Assembly: GCF_045863935.1 (NCBI RefSeq)
Contig: NZ_BTVP01000002.1
Location: 62,001 to 126,000, forward strand
Reading direction: 5' to 3'
Length of the DNA: 64,000 bases
From: Parvibaculum sp045863935
GTDB taxonomy: Bacteria; Pseudomonadota; Alphaproteobacteria; Parvibaculales; Parvibaculaceae
The notes under the pieces are model-generated. The model had not been told where the DNA came from. It saw only the letters and a program-made list of their open reading frames with translations, and did no database searches. Shown here in pieces: positions 8,774-17,105 of the stretch. Position 1 is the first letter of the stretch; the number at the start of each line of letters is the position of its first letter. The position numbers and the translations under genes are program-made.

Positions 8774-8866
8774 ACGCATCCGAACATCCCGGCATTCAAC
8801 GCTGAACAGGCATAACGGCGTAATCCGGTCCATAGTGAGCGCAGTGAATTTCCGGAGGACACCGAC

Positions 8867-9874
8867 ATGGCGCTACCCGACATCCTGAAGAACAGCCTGG
8901 AGATACCCGTTATTGGCTCTCCGCTCTTCATCGTTTCCGGCCCCGAACTCGTGATCGCCCAGTGCAAGGCCGGCATCGTCGGCTCCTTCCCGGCGCTCAA
9001 TGCGCGGCCCGCGCATGTGCTGGAAGAATGGATCACGCGGATCAAGGGCGAGCTTGGCGAATATCAGGCGAAGCATCCCGAGAAGAAGGTCGCGCCCTTC
9101 GCGGTGAACCAAATCTGTCACGCGTCGAACGACCGCCTCGCGCATGACATCGACGTCTGCACGAAGCTCGAAGTGCCGATCATCATTACCTCGCTCCGCC
9201 CGCCCGCCGAAGTGATCGACGCGGCGCATACTTATGGCGGCAAGGTGTTCCACGACGTCATCAACGTGAAGCATGCGAAGAAGGCGGCCGAACAGGGCGT
9301 GGACGGACTGATCCTCGTCTGCGCCGGCGCGGGCGGCCATGCGGGCACGCTCTCGCCCTTCGCGCTGGTGCGCGAGGTGAAGCAGTGGTTCAACGGCACC
9401 GTCATTTTGTCGGGTGCTCTGTCGGACGGCTGGGGCATCGCGGGCGCGCTCGCCATGGGCGCGGACCTTGCCTATATGGGCACGCGCTTCGTCGCGACGG
9501 CGGAAGCGAACGCCGAACAGGCGTACAAGGATCATCTGATCAAGTACGCCGCCGAAGACATCGTCTACAGCAACCTCTTCACCGGCGTGCATGGCAACTA
9601 CCTTGCGCCGTCCGTCGCGGCGGCGGGCCTCGACCCGAACAACCTGCCGGAAGCCGACAAGTCGAAGATGAATTTCGGCTCGGGCGGCAACATGAAGCAG
9701 AAGGCGTGGAAGGACATCTGGGGTTCGGGCCAGGGCATCGGCCAGATCAAGGATGCGCCGCCGGTCGCCGAACTCATCGACCGCCTGAAGCGCGAATATG
9801 TGCAGGCCTGCCGCGAATTCGCGGAGCGGATGCCCGCGGAAGCGCTGACCGCTTCGAGGGCGGCGGCGGAGTAA
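8867..9874 (+). CDS. Nitronate monooxygenase family protein
   Basis: A 335-aa member of the 2-nitropropane dioxygenase fold. Visible motifs are IGSPLFIVSGPELVIA at the N terminus, CAGAGGHAG around the catalytic-type His, LSGALSDGWGIAGALAMGAD and YMGTRFVATAEA for FMN phosphate. It differs from the 6631 paralogue in the first glycine motif (IVSGPEL instead of IVQGGMQ), so the substrates may differ. CCGGAGGACACC upstream supports the ATG. It follows the LysR gene by 93 bases in the same direction and ends at a strong terminator. Confidence 0.9.
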   Translation: MALPDILKNSLEIPVIGSPLFIVSGPELVIAQCKAGIVGSFPALNARPAHVLEEWITRIKGELGEYQAKHPEKKVAPFAVNQICHASNDRLAHDIDVCTKLEVPIIITSLRPPAEVIDAAHTYGGKVFHDVINVKHAKKAAEQGVDGLILVCAGAGGHAGTLSPFALVREVKQWFNGTVILSGALSDGWGIAGALAMGADLAYMGTRFVATAEANAEQAYKDHLIKYAAEDIVYSNLFTGVHGNYLAPSVAAAGLDPNNLPEADKSKMNFGSGGNMKQKAWKDIWGSGQGIGQIKDAPPVAELIDRLKREYVQACREFAERMPAEALTASRAAAE

Positions 9875-9898
9875 TATCGCTTCGATGGAAAGAACCAG

Positions 9899-9928
9899 GG
9901 GCGGCAGGAGAAATCCCGCCGCCCTTTT
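9899..9928 (+). terminator. Intrinsic terminator
   Basis: GGGCGGC pairs with GCCGCCC, continuing through one A/C mismatch into GGA-GAAA-TCC with a GAAA tetraloop, and is followed by TTTT. It lies 25 bases after the nitronate monooxygenase stop. Read leftward the same hairpin may also end the small-peptide transcript that stops at 9947. Confidence 0.85.
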
Positions 9929-9946
9929 CATGTGCCGTCGATTGCT

Positions 9947-10057
9947 TCAGGCGATGTAGCGCTCGAGCGTGACGCCCAGAAGGCCGAATGCGTAGAACGT
10001 CAGCGCGGAAGCGACGAGCGTGCTGACTATCCGCTCCATGCGATTTGCGGTGTTCAT
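9947..10057 (-). CDS. 36-aa single-span membrane peptide, coupled to the upstream epimerase gene
   Basis: The start codon overlaps the epimerase stop as ATGA, a standard translational-coupling arrangement, which is the main reason for accepting so short a frame. The product begins MNTANRMERIVSTLVASA, has one hydrophobic segment through LTFYAFGLLGVTL, and ends ERYIA. Basic residues before the hydrophobic stretch predict an N-in orientation. No family is recognised. Small single-span peptides in operons often modulate a partner membrane protein, but no partner can be named here. Confidence 0.6.
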   Translation of the reverse strand: MNTANRMERIVSTLVASALTFYAFGLLGVTLERYIA

Positions 10058-11082
10058 TGGATCGTTCCTTTTGCGATGAGGGAGGGAGAGACGTAGCCGT
10101 GTGCCGCAGCCGGGGCGGCGTCGATGCAGCCGAGATCGACAAGCGTCGCGCGGACGGCGATGTCGAGGGGCGTGTGGGGCTCATGGCCGAGAAAGGCGAC
10201 GAGCTTCGTATTGTCGAGACGCACCGGCTTTTTCCAGAGGTAGCGCATCTCGCGCATCTCCCTGAAGGTCTCGACGAAGGGCGAAAGCAGGGTCAGCGCG
10301 AACCAGGGCAGACGCTTCACCGGCAGATCGGGATTGCGGGCGGCGTAGCGGATCGCGTCCGCCATCTCGATACCCTGTTCGAGCCAGTGACCGCCGAAGT
10401 TGAACACCGCGAGGGGTTCGAGTTCGCCGCCACGCAGAAGAAGCCGCGCGGCGGTTTCGGCCATGTCCGGCAGGTAGGCCCAGTTGTGACCGACATGATG
10501 CGGGCCGGGATAGGCAACCGAGCGGAGCTTCTTGCCCGGCTTCACCAGGCCTTGCGCGAACCAGTTGTTGCCCCCGTTGCGGCCGCCGAAGAAATCGCCC
10601 GCGCGGAGAATGAGGACGGGCACGCCCTCCTCCGATGCGACGCGCAGGCGGCGCTCCATCTCGACGCGGAGCTTGCCCTTCTTCGTCTTCGGGTTCTGCG
10701 GCGAGGCCTCGCGGATCAAGGGAAAGGCGTCCGGCCCGTAATTGTAGACGGTGCCGGGAAAGAGGATGCGCGCACCGGTGGCCTTCGCCGCGGCAATGGT
10801 GTTGGCGATCATCGGCACGACCGTGCCCGCCCAGTTGCGGTAGCCGGGCGGGTTCACGCCATGGACGATCACGTCCACGCCTTCCGCAGCCTCGCGGACA
10901 TCGCCGGCCCGCATGGCATCGCCCTTCACCCAATCGATGAAGGGCATGTCGTCCATCTGCCGGGCCGCCGCCTTCGGATTGCGGTTGAGGGCGCGGATCT
11001 GCCAGCCATGGGCGTGAAGGGCCTTCGCCATTTCACCGCCGAAGCCGCCGGTTGCGCCGAGAATGAGAGCCGTCGAGGCCAT
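10054..11082 (-). CDS. NAD(P)-dependent epimerase/dehydratase-like protein
   Basis: The 342-aa protein opens with a Rossmann motif (ALILGATGGFGGEMAKAL) followed by RALNRNP at the end of beta-2, where an Arg suggests NADP preference. VDVIVHGVNPPGY marks the usual nucleotide-side strand and FPGTVYNYGPDAF the SDR substrate face; YNYGP supplies a Tyr, but the extended-SDR YxxxK is not clear-cut. It belongs to the atypical or extended SDR group whose members reduce or isomerise sugars, flavonoids or ketones. It faces the LysR gene at 11180 across 97 bp and is followed by an overlapping small membrane peptide gene. Confidence 0.82.
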   Translation of the reverse strand: MASTALILGATGGFGGEMAKALHAHGWQIRALNRNPKAAARQMDDMPFIDWVKGDAMRAGDVREAAEGVDVIVHGVNPPGYRNWAGTVVPMIANTIAAAKATGARILFPGTVYNYGPDAFPLIREASPQNPKTKKGKLRVEMERRLRVASEEGVPVLILRAGDFFGGRNGGNNWFAQGLVKPGKKLRSVAYPGPHHVGHNWAYLPDMAETAARLLLRGGELEPLAVFNFGGHWLEQGIEMADAIRYAARNPDLPVKRLPWFALTLLSPFVETFREMREMRYLWKKPVRLDNTKLVAFLGHEPHTPLDIAVRATLVDLGCIDAAPAAAHGYVSPSLIAKGTIQ

Positions 11083-11167
11083 GTGTCCGTCTCCAGTTGC
11101 CGTGTCGATGACTGGAAGATGGCCTATTCAAATACGAATATGAATTGCCTAAAGACGGCTATCATGT

Positions 11168-11181
11168 ATACGTTTTCGTAT
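11168..11181. promoter_or_regulatory. Possible LysR autoregulatory dyad overlapping the start codon
   Basis: ATACG-TTTT-CGTAT overlaps the LysR ATG at 11180. A further ATACG occurs at 11132 in the same divergent interval. The arrangement of several related half sites fits LysR control of the regulator and the epimerase gene, but it is only a pattern match. Confidence 0.4.
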
Positions 11182-12106
11182 GACTGACGCATCGCCCGGC
11201 TGGGAACTCTATCGCTCCTTCCTTGCGGTCGTCCGGGAGGGGAGCCTTTCGGGCGGCGCGCGGCAGCTCGGCCTGACGCAGCCCACCGTCGGCCGCCATA
11301 TCGACGCGCTGGAAGCCGCGCTGGGGGTTGGGCTCTTCACCCGCTCACAGGGCGGCCTCTCGCCCACGGACGCGGCGCTGGCGCTCGTGCCCCATGCGGA
11401 GGCGATGGCCGTGGCCGCCGAGACGTTGCAGCGAGTGGCCTCGGGCGAGGCCGAGGAGGACCGGGGCACGGTGCGCATCACCGCGAGCGAGATCATCGGC
11501 ACGGAGGTGCTGCCCGCGATCCTTGCACGCTTCCGCGAGAAACATCCGCGCATCGCCATCGAGCTCGTGCTGTCCAACCGCTCGGACGATCTCATCCGCC
11601 GCGATGCCGACATCGCGGTGCGCATGATCCGGCCGACGCAATCGTCGCTCATCGCGCGAAAATGCGGCGTGGTCGCGCTCGGTCTCCACGCGCATCGCCG
11701 CCTCATCGAGGAAATGGGCGCGCCGCAATCGCTCGACGAGATCGGGAACTATCCGATCATCGGCTTCGACCGCGAACCGTCCATCCGGCGCCTCGGCGAG
11801 CTTGGGCTCGTGCTGACGCGGGATCTCTTCACCTTCCGTTGCGACAGCGATGTCGGTCAGTTTGCCGCGCTCAAGGCGGGGTTCGGCTTCGGCATGTGCC
11901 AGTATGCGCTCGCCAGGAGCTATCCCGATCTTGTGCCGGTGCTGCCGGGCGCCATCACCTTCGAGCTCGATGTCTGGATCGCCATGCATGAAGACCTGAA
12001 GACGAGCCGGCGGATGCGGCTGATGTTCGACCACCTGGCCGAGGAGATGGGCGCCTATATCCGGGAGGGGACGCAGGAACCGGCGGAAAAAGCGGCAGCC
12101 AAGTAG
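11180..12106 (+). CDS. LysR-family transcriptional regulator
   Basis: A 308-aa LTTR: an N-terminal HTH (YRSFLAVVREGSLSGGARQL, GLTQPTVGRHIDALE) and an effector domain with DIAVRMIRPTQSSLIARK, typical of this regulator subgroup. It is divergent from the epimerase-type gene, which is the usual LTTR target arrangement. It also lies 74 bases upstream of a glutaryl-CoA dehydrogenase gene in the same direction; in pseudomonads a LysR protein (GcdR) controls gcdH, so that alternative should be kept open. There is no Shine-Dalgarno immediately upstream, which is AT-rich. Confidence 0.92.
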   Translation: MTDASPGWELYRSFLAVVREGSLSGGARQLGLTQPTVGRHIDALEAALGVGLFTRSQGGLSPTDAALALVPHAEAMAVAAETLQRVASGEAEEDRGTVRITASEIIGTEVLPAILARFREKHPRIAIELVLSNRSDDLIRRDADIAVRMIRPTQSSLIARKCGVVALGLHAHRRLIEEMGAPQSLDEIGNYPIIGFDREPSIRRLGELGLVLTRDLFTFRCDSDVGQFAALKAGFGFGMCQYALARSYPDLVPVLPGAITFELDVWIAMHEDLKTSRRMRLMFDHLAEEMGAYIREGTQEPAEKAAAK

Positions 12107-12180
12107 GCTATCGCCCGCCGCGCCCTGCCCTGCTATATCAGTCGCGAACCAGCCTTCCCTTGCGTCCCGAGGACTTTCCC

Positions 12181-13410
12181 ATGAGCAAAGCCGCCGAAGC
12201 CAGCACCGCGAAATCCGGCGAGAAGCCCAATCCGCCGCTCGCGCCCTTCAACTGGCAGGACCCGCTGCTGCTGGACGAACAACTGACCGAGGAAGAGCGC
12301 ATGGTGCGCGACAGCGCGCGCGCCTATTGCGAGGAGAAGCTTTTCCCGCGCGTGAAGGAAGCGAACCGGCACGAGATTTTCCATCGCGAGATCATGAACG
12401 AGATGGGCGCGCAGGGCATGCTCGGACTGACGCTGCCGGAGAAATATGGCTGCGCCGGGCTCTCCTATGTCTGTTACGGGCTCGCCGCGCGCGAGGTGGA
12501 GCGCGTCGACAGCGGCTATCGCTCGGCGATGAGCGTGCAGTCCTCGCTCGTCATGCATCCGATCTATGCCTATGGCTCGGAAGCGCAGCGCGAGAAATAC
12601 CTGCCGAAGCTCGCGACCGGCGAATGGGTCGGCTGTTTCGGTCTGACGGAGCCCGACCACGGCTCCGATCCCGGCTCGATGAAGACGCGCGCGAAGGCGG
12701 TCGATGGCGGCTATGTGCTGAACGGCGCGAAGATGTGGATCACCAATGCGCCGATCGCCGACCTCGCCGTCGTCTGGGCGAAGACCGACGATGACGTTAT
12801 TCGCGGCTTCGTCGTGGAGCGCGGTTTCAAGGGCTTCGAGACGCCGAAGATCGAAGGCAAGTTCTCGTTGCGCGCGTCGGTCACCGGCGAAATCTCGCTG
12901 CGGGATGTGTTCGTGCCGGAAGAAAACATGCTGCCGAATGTGCGCGGGCTTGCGGGGCCTTTCGGCTGCCTCAACCGCGCGCGCTACGGCATCGCCTGGG
13001 GCGCGATGGGCGCGGCGGAATTCTGCTGGCATGCGGCGCGGCAATACACGCTCGACCGCACGCAGTTCGGCCGGCCTCTTGCCGCGAACCAGCTCATCCA
13101 GAAGAAGCTCGCCGACATGCAGACCGAAATCACGCTCGGCCTTCAGGGCTGCCTGCAGCTCGGCCGGCTGTTCGACGAGCAGAAGGCAGCGCCCGCCGCG
13201 ATTTCACTGATGAAGCGTAACAATTGCGGCAAGGCGCTCGACATCGCCCGCGTCGCGCGCGACATGCATGGCGGCAATGGCGTGTCGGACGAGTATCACG
13301 TCATCCGGCACGTCATGAACCTCGAAGCGGTGAACACCTATGAGGGCACGCATGATGTGCATGCCCTCATCCTCGGCCGCGAACAGACGGGCATTCAGGC
13401 CTTCTTCTGA
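12181..13410 (+). CDS. gcdH: Glutaryl-CoA dehydrogenase
   Basis: The 409-aa flavoprotein has the glutaryl-CoA dehydrogenase N terminus (FNWQDPLLLDEQLTEEERM), the acyl-CoA dehydrogenase FAD motifs (CFGLTEPDHGSDPG, MWITNAPIADLAVVWAK), DRTQFGRPL and the catalytic glutamate in YEGTHDVHALILGR (about Glu388). The enzyme oxidises and decarboxylates glutaryl-CoA to crotonyl-CoA in lysine, tryptophan and aromatic breakdown. The ATG at 12181 has CGAGGA upstream; a TTG seven codons earlier is less likely. The 3' end overlaps the convergent cytochrome gene by 16 bases. Confidence 0.93.
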   Translation: MSKAAEASTAKSGEKPNPPLAPFNWQDPLLLDEQLTEEERMVRDSARAYCEEKLFPRVKEANRHEIFHREIMNEMGAQGMLGLTLPEKYGCAGLSYVCYGLAAREVERVDSGYRSAMSVQSSLVMHPIYAYGSEAQREKYLPKLATGEWVGCFGLTEPDHGSDPGSMKTRAKAVDGGYVLNGAKMWITNAPIADLAVVWAKTDDDVIRGFVVERGFKGFETPKIEGKFSLRASVTGEISLRDVFVPEENMLPNVRGLAGPFGCLNRARYGIAWGAMGAAEFCWHAARQYTLDRTQFGRPLAANQLIQKKLADMQTEITLGLQGCLQLGRLFDEQKAAPAAISLMKRNNCGKALDIARVARDMHGGNGVSDEYHVIRHVMNLEAVNTYEGTHDVHALILGREQTGIQAFF

Positions 13411-13973
13411 GCGGCGGGCCGGCCGGCGGCGGGTGCGCCTGCGTCCCGCGCGAAGAGCATGAACAGTGCCATGGGCCGCTTGAAGGCGAGAAGATAGGTC
13501 ACGTGCAGGACGACGAAGAGAACCAGCAGGTTCGCCGCCGTCTCGTGAACTTCCTCAAGCGCTTCGTTCTCCTTGCCGTCCCGGTCGTGCTCGCGCTCCC
13601 CGTCGTCGTCGGCGAAGGCCGGCGCGATCGACATTTCAGCGGCGAACCCGCCAATCGGCGGCGGCTCCATGAGGAGTCCCGTTCCGGTCGTGAGCAGGAG
13701 CGTGACGACGATGCCTGCGAGGAGCGTCCGGCTGATCATCGGATGATTGAGGCGCCGGACTTTTGCAAGCTCCGTCAGGTCGGGGAAGAGCCGCGAGATG
13801 CCGAGTTGCCGCGGACCAACCGCCGCCCAGAGGGCGCGAAAGAGGATGACGGCGGCGACGGCATATCCGAGCCAGTTGTGCAGGCCTTCGAGTTCGTCGC
13901 CTGTGAAGTAAGCCGCGGTGACGAGAAGAGCGAGCGCCGCGTGATAGAGCCGAATCTTGTGAAACACCGACAT
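13395..13973 (-). CDS. Cytochrome b561-type di-haem membrane protein
   Basis: The 192-aa product has four hydrophobic segments with membrane-embedded histidines: LYHAALALLV, LHNWLGYAV and, after an acidic His/Asp-rich loop (residues about 130-145), HETAANLLVLFVVLHV. This is the pattern of the b561/Ni-Fe-hydrogenase cytochrome b family, which passes electrons between quinol and periplasmic partners. The ATG at 13973 (MSVFHKIRLYH) was chosen because the family begins there; a longer frame to 14042 adds no homology. The acidic periplasmic loop is unusual. It is convergent with gcdH. The partner is unknown. Confidence 0.82.
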   Translation of the reverse strand: MSVFHKIRLYHAALALLVTAAYFTGDELEGLHNWLGYAVAAVILFRALWAAVGPRQLGISRLFPDLTELAKVRRLNHPMISRTLLAGIVVTLLLTTGTGLLMEPPPIGGFAAEMSIAPAFADDDGEREHDRDGKENEALEEVHETAANLLVLFVVLHVTYLLAFKRPMALFMLFARDAGAPAAGRPAAQKKA

Positions 13974-14090
13974 TTGAAACCAACCATATTCGAGCCCCGC
14001 CCGGAATATGGCCGCTTCGCATGAGACGCCGCCAGACTGCATCTTGTCGCAGACGCGCCGCTACTCATTCGCAGATTCATGTGCAACAGT

Positions 14091-14699
14091 TCAGGCGCTG
14101 CGCATGCCCCACTGGCGCACGGGGCCGACATCCACGTGAATGAAATCCGAACGCGGATAATAACCGACACCACCGGTGCCGATGTCGAGCGCCGCCGTTC
14201 GCAGATATGACAGTTCGCGGCCCGGCACGCGAATGTCCACCGCCATGCCGCGCATGTGGTAGCTCTTCTTTGCGACGCCGGCATTGCTCTCGCGCATCTG
14301 CGAATTGGTCGCCGGCGAGCGGTATCCGGAGATGATGTGGAAGGCTTCGTTCGTGCCGAGCTTCCGTTTCAGGGCGTGGAGCGTATCGAGCAGCGCCGGG
14401 TCGATTGCGTGGACGTCGCCGGAACGATGGTCGCGCAACAGCCGGTCGATCCCGGCCAGCGCCTCCGGCTCGTAGCGGCCGTTCGCCCAGTAGACGATCT
14501 TCAGTTTTTCGTCCGTGTGCGTATTGATCAGGTCCAGCTCGCGTGCGCCCGCGCGGACATGCGCTTGCGGCGCCGCCGCCTGCCTGTCGGGCCGCAGGAG
14601 CGGGAGGCGGGTAGCCGCGAGAGCACTCTCGGCGACCACGCAGGAAGCAGCGGCGGCGCCGAGCCCCAGAAGGCGGCGCCGGTTCAACTGAAACACCAT
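14091..14699 (-). CDS. DUF882/YcbK-family murein endopeptidase (MepK-like), Tat-exported
   Basis: The 202-aa protein starts with a twin-arginine signal (NRRRLLGLGAAAASCVVAES) and carries the peptidase M15/YcbK core: FHIISGYRSPATN, then SYHMRGMAVDI and FIHVDVG, which provide the zinc-binding His/Asp/His set. E. coli MepK is a murein DD/LD-endopeptidase that cleaves cross-links, particularly those made by L,D-transpeptidases. That fits its position 93 bases downstream of the LdtD-like gene in the same direction. The ATG at 14699 has GGGG upstream and precedes the signal directly. Confidence 0.88.
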   Translation of the reverse strand: MVFQLNRRRLLGLGAAAASCVVAESALAATRLPLLRPDRQAAAPQAHVRAGARELDLINTHTDEKLKIVYWANGRYEPEALAGIDRLLRDHRSGDVHAIDPALLDTLHALKRKLGTNEAFHIISGYRSPATNSQMRESNAGVAKKSYHMRGMAVDIRVPGRELSYLRTAALDIGTGGVGYYPRSDFIHVDVGPVRQWGMRSA

Positions 14700-14792
14700 A
14701 ATTCCCCTTTTTGGAACTGTAGAACCTGATTGTGCGCACCGGGAGGAGAAGATCAAGTCATTGATTTGAAAGTGCTATTATGGAAAGCCGGA

Positions 14793-16319
14793 TCAGGCGC
14801 CGCAAGCCGCGCCAGTGCCCGTGCGAGAGGGCGCCGGGGCATCGTCCCGCAACAAGGCTGCCAGCGCCGCATCGCGGCCATAGATGTCGTCGCGAAATTC
14901 GACGGTGCCATCCTCCTCCACGAAGGCCGTCCAGTAGGCGACGACGACGGGCATGGAGCGCGACATGGGAAGACGCGCCGTCTCGCCTGCCGCTATCGCC
15001 GCTTCGATCCTTTCCCGCGGCCATTCGGGTTCGAGCAGACGAACCGCCAGATCGAGCGGCTTCTCGAGCCTGATGCAGCCGTGACTGCGGAAGCGATTAT
15101 CGCTGGCGAAGAGCGACGGCGCATTGGTGTCGTGGAGATAGACGGCGAAGGGGCTCGCGAATTCGAACTTCAATCGGCCGAGCGAATTCCTCGGGCCGGG
15201 CCGCTGCACCAGTTGCCCTTCCTGCCAGAACATGTCGTGCTTTCCGAGATAGTCCGGATCGCGCGCGATGGCCGGCGCGATCTCGCCCACATAGATCGAG
15301 CGCGGGACGACCCAGGGCGGGTTGACGATTATGGTGTTGATCAGGCCCGACAGGATCGGCGTCGGCGTTTTGCGCGTACCGACGACCGTTCTCATCCGCA
15401 ACACCGGTTCGCCGTCTTCGAAAAGCACCGCCGTTGCCGCCGCCGCATTCACCTCGACGCGCGTGGGCGGCATCGCATGAGCCATGATGCGGATGCGCTC
15501 CATGTTGAGGGCGATCTGCCGCGCGCGCTCTTCCGGCGTCACGTTGAGCGCGGCCAGCGTCTTCGGCCCTATGACACCGTCCCGTTCAAGACCGTGCCGC
15601 GACTGGAAGCGGATGACGGCCTCTACCGTCTGAGGATCGAGCCTGTCGTCGCCGATCCGCGCGCGAAGGTCTCCGAGTGCCACGAGACGGCCGCGCAGCG
15701 CTGCCATTGCTTCCGACGTCTCTCCCGGCTTCAGCGAGCGCCTGCCTTCCTCAAGCGCGAGAGGAGGCCAGTTCCCCCTCGCCGCAAGATCGCGGTGAAA
15801 GGCGAGCGCCTGCTTCAGACGCAGATATTCGGGCGTCGCGGGCGGCAAGGCGTGCAGCCAATCGGAAAGACGCGCCTGTTTCAACGCCGCCGCAAGGCCC
15901 GCGGCCACAGGCGGCTCCCAGCGCGGAATGGCGATGTCGTAGCCGCTGGCCGCGAGGTCGACGCGTCCTGCCTGCATCGCCCACGCGTAACGCAGGGCCG
16001 AGCGCGTAAGAAGAAGATCGCGCCCCGCGAGATCGGTTCCCCTGCCCGCCTTCAATTGTCCGGCGATCTCCCGCGTTCCGAAACTCTCCGGAGCGACGCC
16101 ATGAAGGTCCGACTGCAAAAGGACATCGTAGAGTTCGGCCGCCGCGCGATCCGACCAGGCGCAGGCCCCGTCCCAATGCCGGTAGAAGGCTGCGACCTCC
16201 GCGGCGTCGTTTCCGGACGACACCCCGACCGGCGAAACGGCGCAATCGGCCCAGGCCGCGCCGGCGGCATGGAAGAGAAACAGAAGGGCCAGGAACGCGC
16301 CCCGCGCGGCCTGGCGCAT
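14793..16319 (-). CDS. L,D-transpeptidase YcbB/LdtD-like
   Basis: The 508-aa precursor has a signal peptide (MRQAARGAFLALLFLF, ending near AWA), a long N-terminal scaffold domain, a peptidoglycan-binding segment (LDPQTVEAVIRFQSRHGLER) and a YkuD catalytic domain with the active Cys415 in SHGCIRLEKP. Such enzymes form 3-3 cross-links in peptidoglycan or attach proteins, and are insensitive to most beta-lactams apart from carbapenems. The ATG at 16319 is preceded by AGGATC; a start 19 codons upstream would place extra residues before the signal. It sits next to a MepK-type endopeptidase, as ycbB and ycbK do in E. coli. Confidence 0.92.
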   Translation of the reverse strand: MRQAARGAFLALLFLFHAAGAAWADCAVSPVGVSSGNDAAEVAAFYRHWDGACAWSDRAAAELYDVLLQSDLHGVAPESFGTREIAGQLKAGRGTDLAGRDLLLTRSALRYAWAMQAGRVDLAASGYDIAIPRWEPPVAAGLAAALKQARLSDWLHALPPATPEYLRLKQALAFHRDLAARGNWPPLALEEGRRSLKPGETSEAMAALRGRLVALGDLRARIGDDRLDPQTVEAVIRFQSRHGLERDGVIGPKTLAALNVTPEERARQIALNMERIRIMAHAMPPTRVEVNAAAATAVLFEDGEPVLRMRTVVGTRKTPTPILSGLINTIIVNPPWVVPRSIYVGEIAPAIARDPDYLGKHDMFWQEGQLVQRPGPRNSLGRLKFEFASPFAVYLHDTNAPSLFASDNRFRSHGCIRLEKPLDLAVRLLEPEWPRERIEAAIAAGETARLPMSRSMPVVVAYWTAFVEEDGTVEFRDDIYGRDAALAALLRDDAPAPSRTGTGAACGA

Positions 16320-16429
16320 GATCCTGGTTTGCAGTGTGCTTGAAATCGACAAAATCCCGACCGTCCCGAAACTCATGGGGCCGGGTTCAGTGTCACGTCA
16401 GCAGCTCTCGACCGCAATGGAAAACGGCA

Positions 16430-17101
16430 TCATTCGCCGTGAAACGGCAATCGCAGGACCGCATAGGTGGCGTAACCGCGATAGAGCGAACGAAACCGGA
16501 GATCGGCGCCGAGGTCCGCCGCGAGCGCGCGGAGCACACGCTCAAGATCGCCGCGCGGGCTCACATGGAACTTCGCAAGCCATGCCCTGAGCGCCGAGCG
16601 GAACCAGCGCGGCAGACGCTCCTGCTCGCCGAAATCGACGATGTGGAGGCTGCCGCCGGGCGCGAGGTTGCAGATGCCCTGCGCCAGCGTTGCCTGCCAG
16701 TCCGGGATCATCGACAGCGTGTAGGACATGTAGATGCGGTCGAAGCGGCCAACGCCGAAGGCGGCATAGGGGTTGAAGCGGGTGGCATCGCCCTGCGCGA
16801 AGCGGAGCGCCGCACCATGCCGCGCGGCGGCGCGGCGGGCGGTCACGAGCATTTCGTGCGAAATATCCATGCCGTGAAGCGCGGCCTCGGGATAGAGCCG
16901 CGCCGCGCGGACGAGATTGCGCCCCGTGCCGCAGCCGACCTCGAGCACCGTCGCGCCGGGCCCGGCATCGAGCTCCGCGATCAGGCGGTCGCGGCCGAGC
17001 AGGTAGTAACGCCGCGTGAGGTCGTAGAAGTGGCGCTGGTACCGGTAGACCCGGTCCATCAGATGCGCATGGGCGTCTTCGCGATGGTCGACCGCACTCA
17101 C
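16430..17101 (-). CDS. btaB: SAM-dependent N-methyltransferase for betaine lipid synthesis (BtaB)
   Basis: The 223-aa class I methyltransferase has motif I VLEVGCGTGRNLVRAA and the post-motif DISHEMLV. Identification as BtaB rests mainly on its position directly after btaA: the btaA stop is four bases upstream and AAGGAG sits inside the btaA end, before the GTG start. BtaB transfers three methyl groups to diacylglyceryl-homoserine to give DGTS. The opening MDRVYRYQRHFYDLTRRYYL agrees with BtaB proteins. It acts at the inner membrane. Sequence alone would not exclude another lipid methyltransferase. Confidence 0.85.
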   Translation of the reverse strand: MSAVDHREDAHAHLMDRVYRYQRHFYDLTRRYYLLGRDRLIAELDAGPGATVLEVGCGTGRNLVRAARLYPEAALHGMDISHEMLVTARRAAARHGAALRFAQGDATRFNPYAAFGVGRFDRIYMSYTLSMIPDWQATLAQGICNLAPGGSLHIVDFGEQERLPRWFRSALRAWLAKFHVSPRGDLERVLRALAADLGADLRFRSLYRGYATYAVLRLPFHGE

Positions 17102-17105
17102 CGCG

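Noticed and set aside
11180..12106. Calling this LysR gene gcdR because gcdH follows
   Set aside because: It is divergent from the epimerase gene with dyads in that interval, so that target is at least as likely; the name is not justified by sequence.
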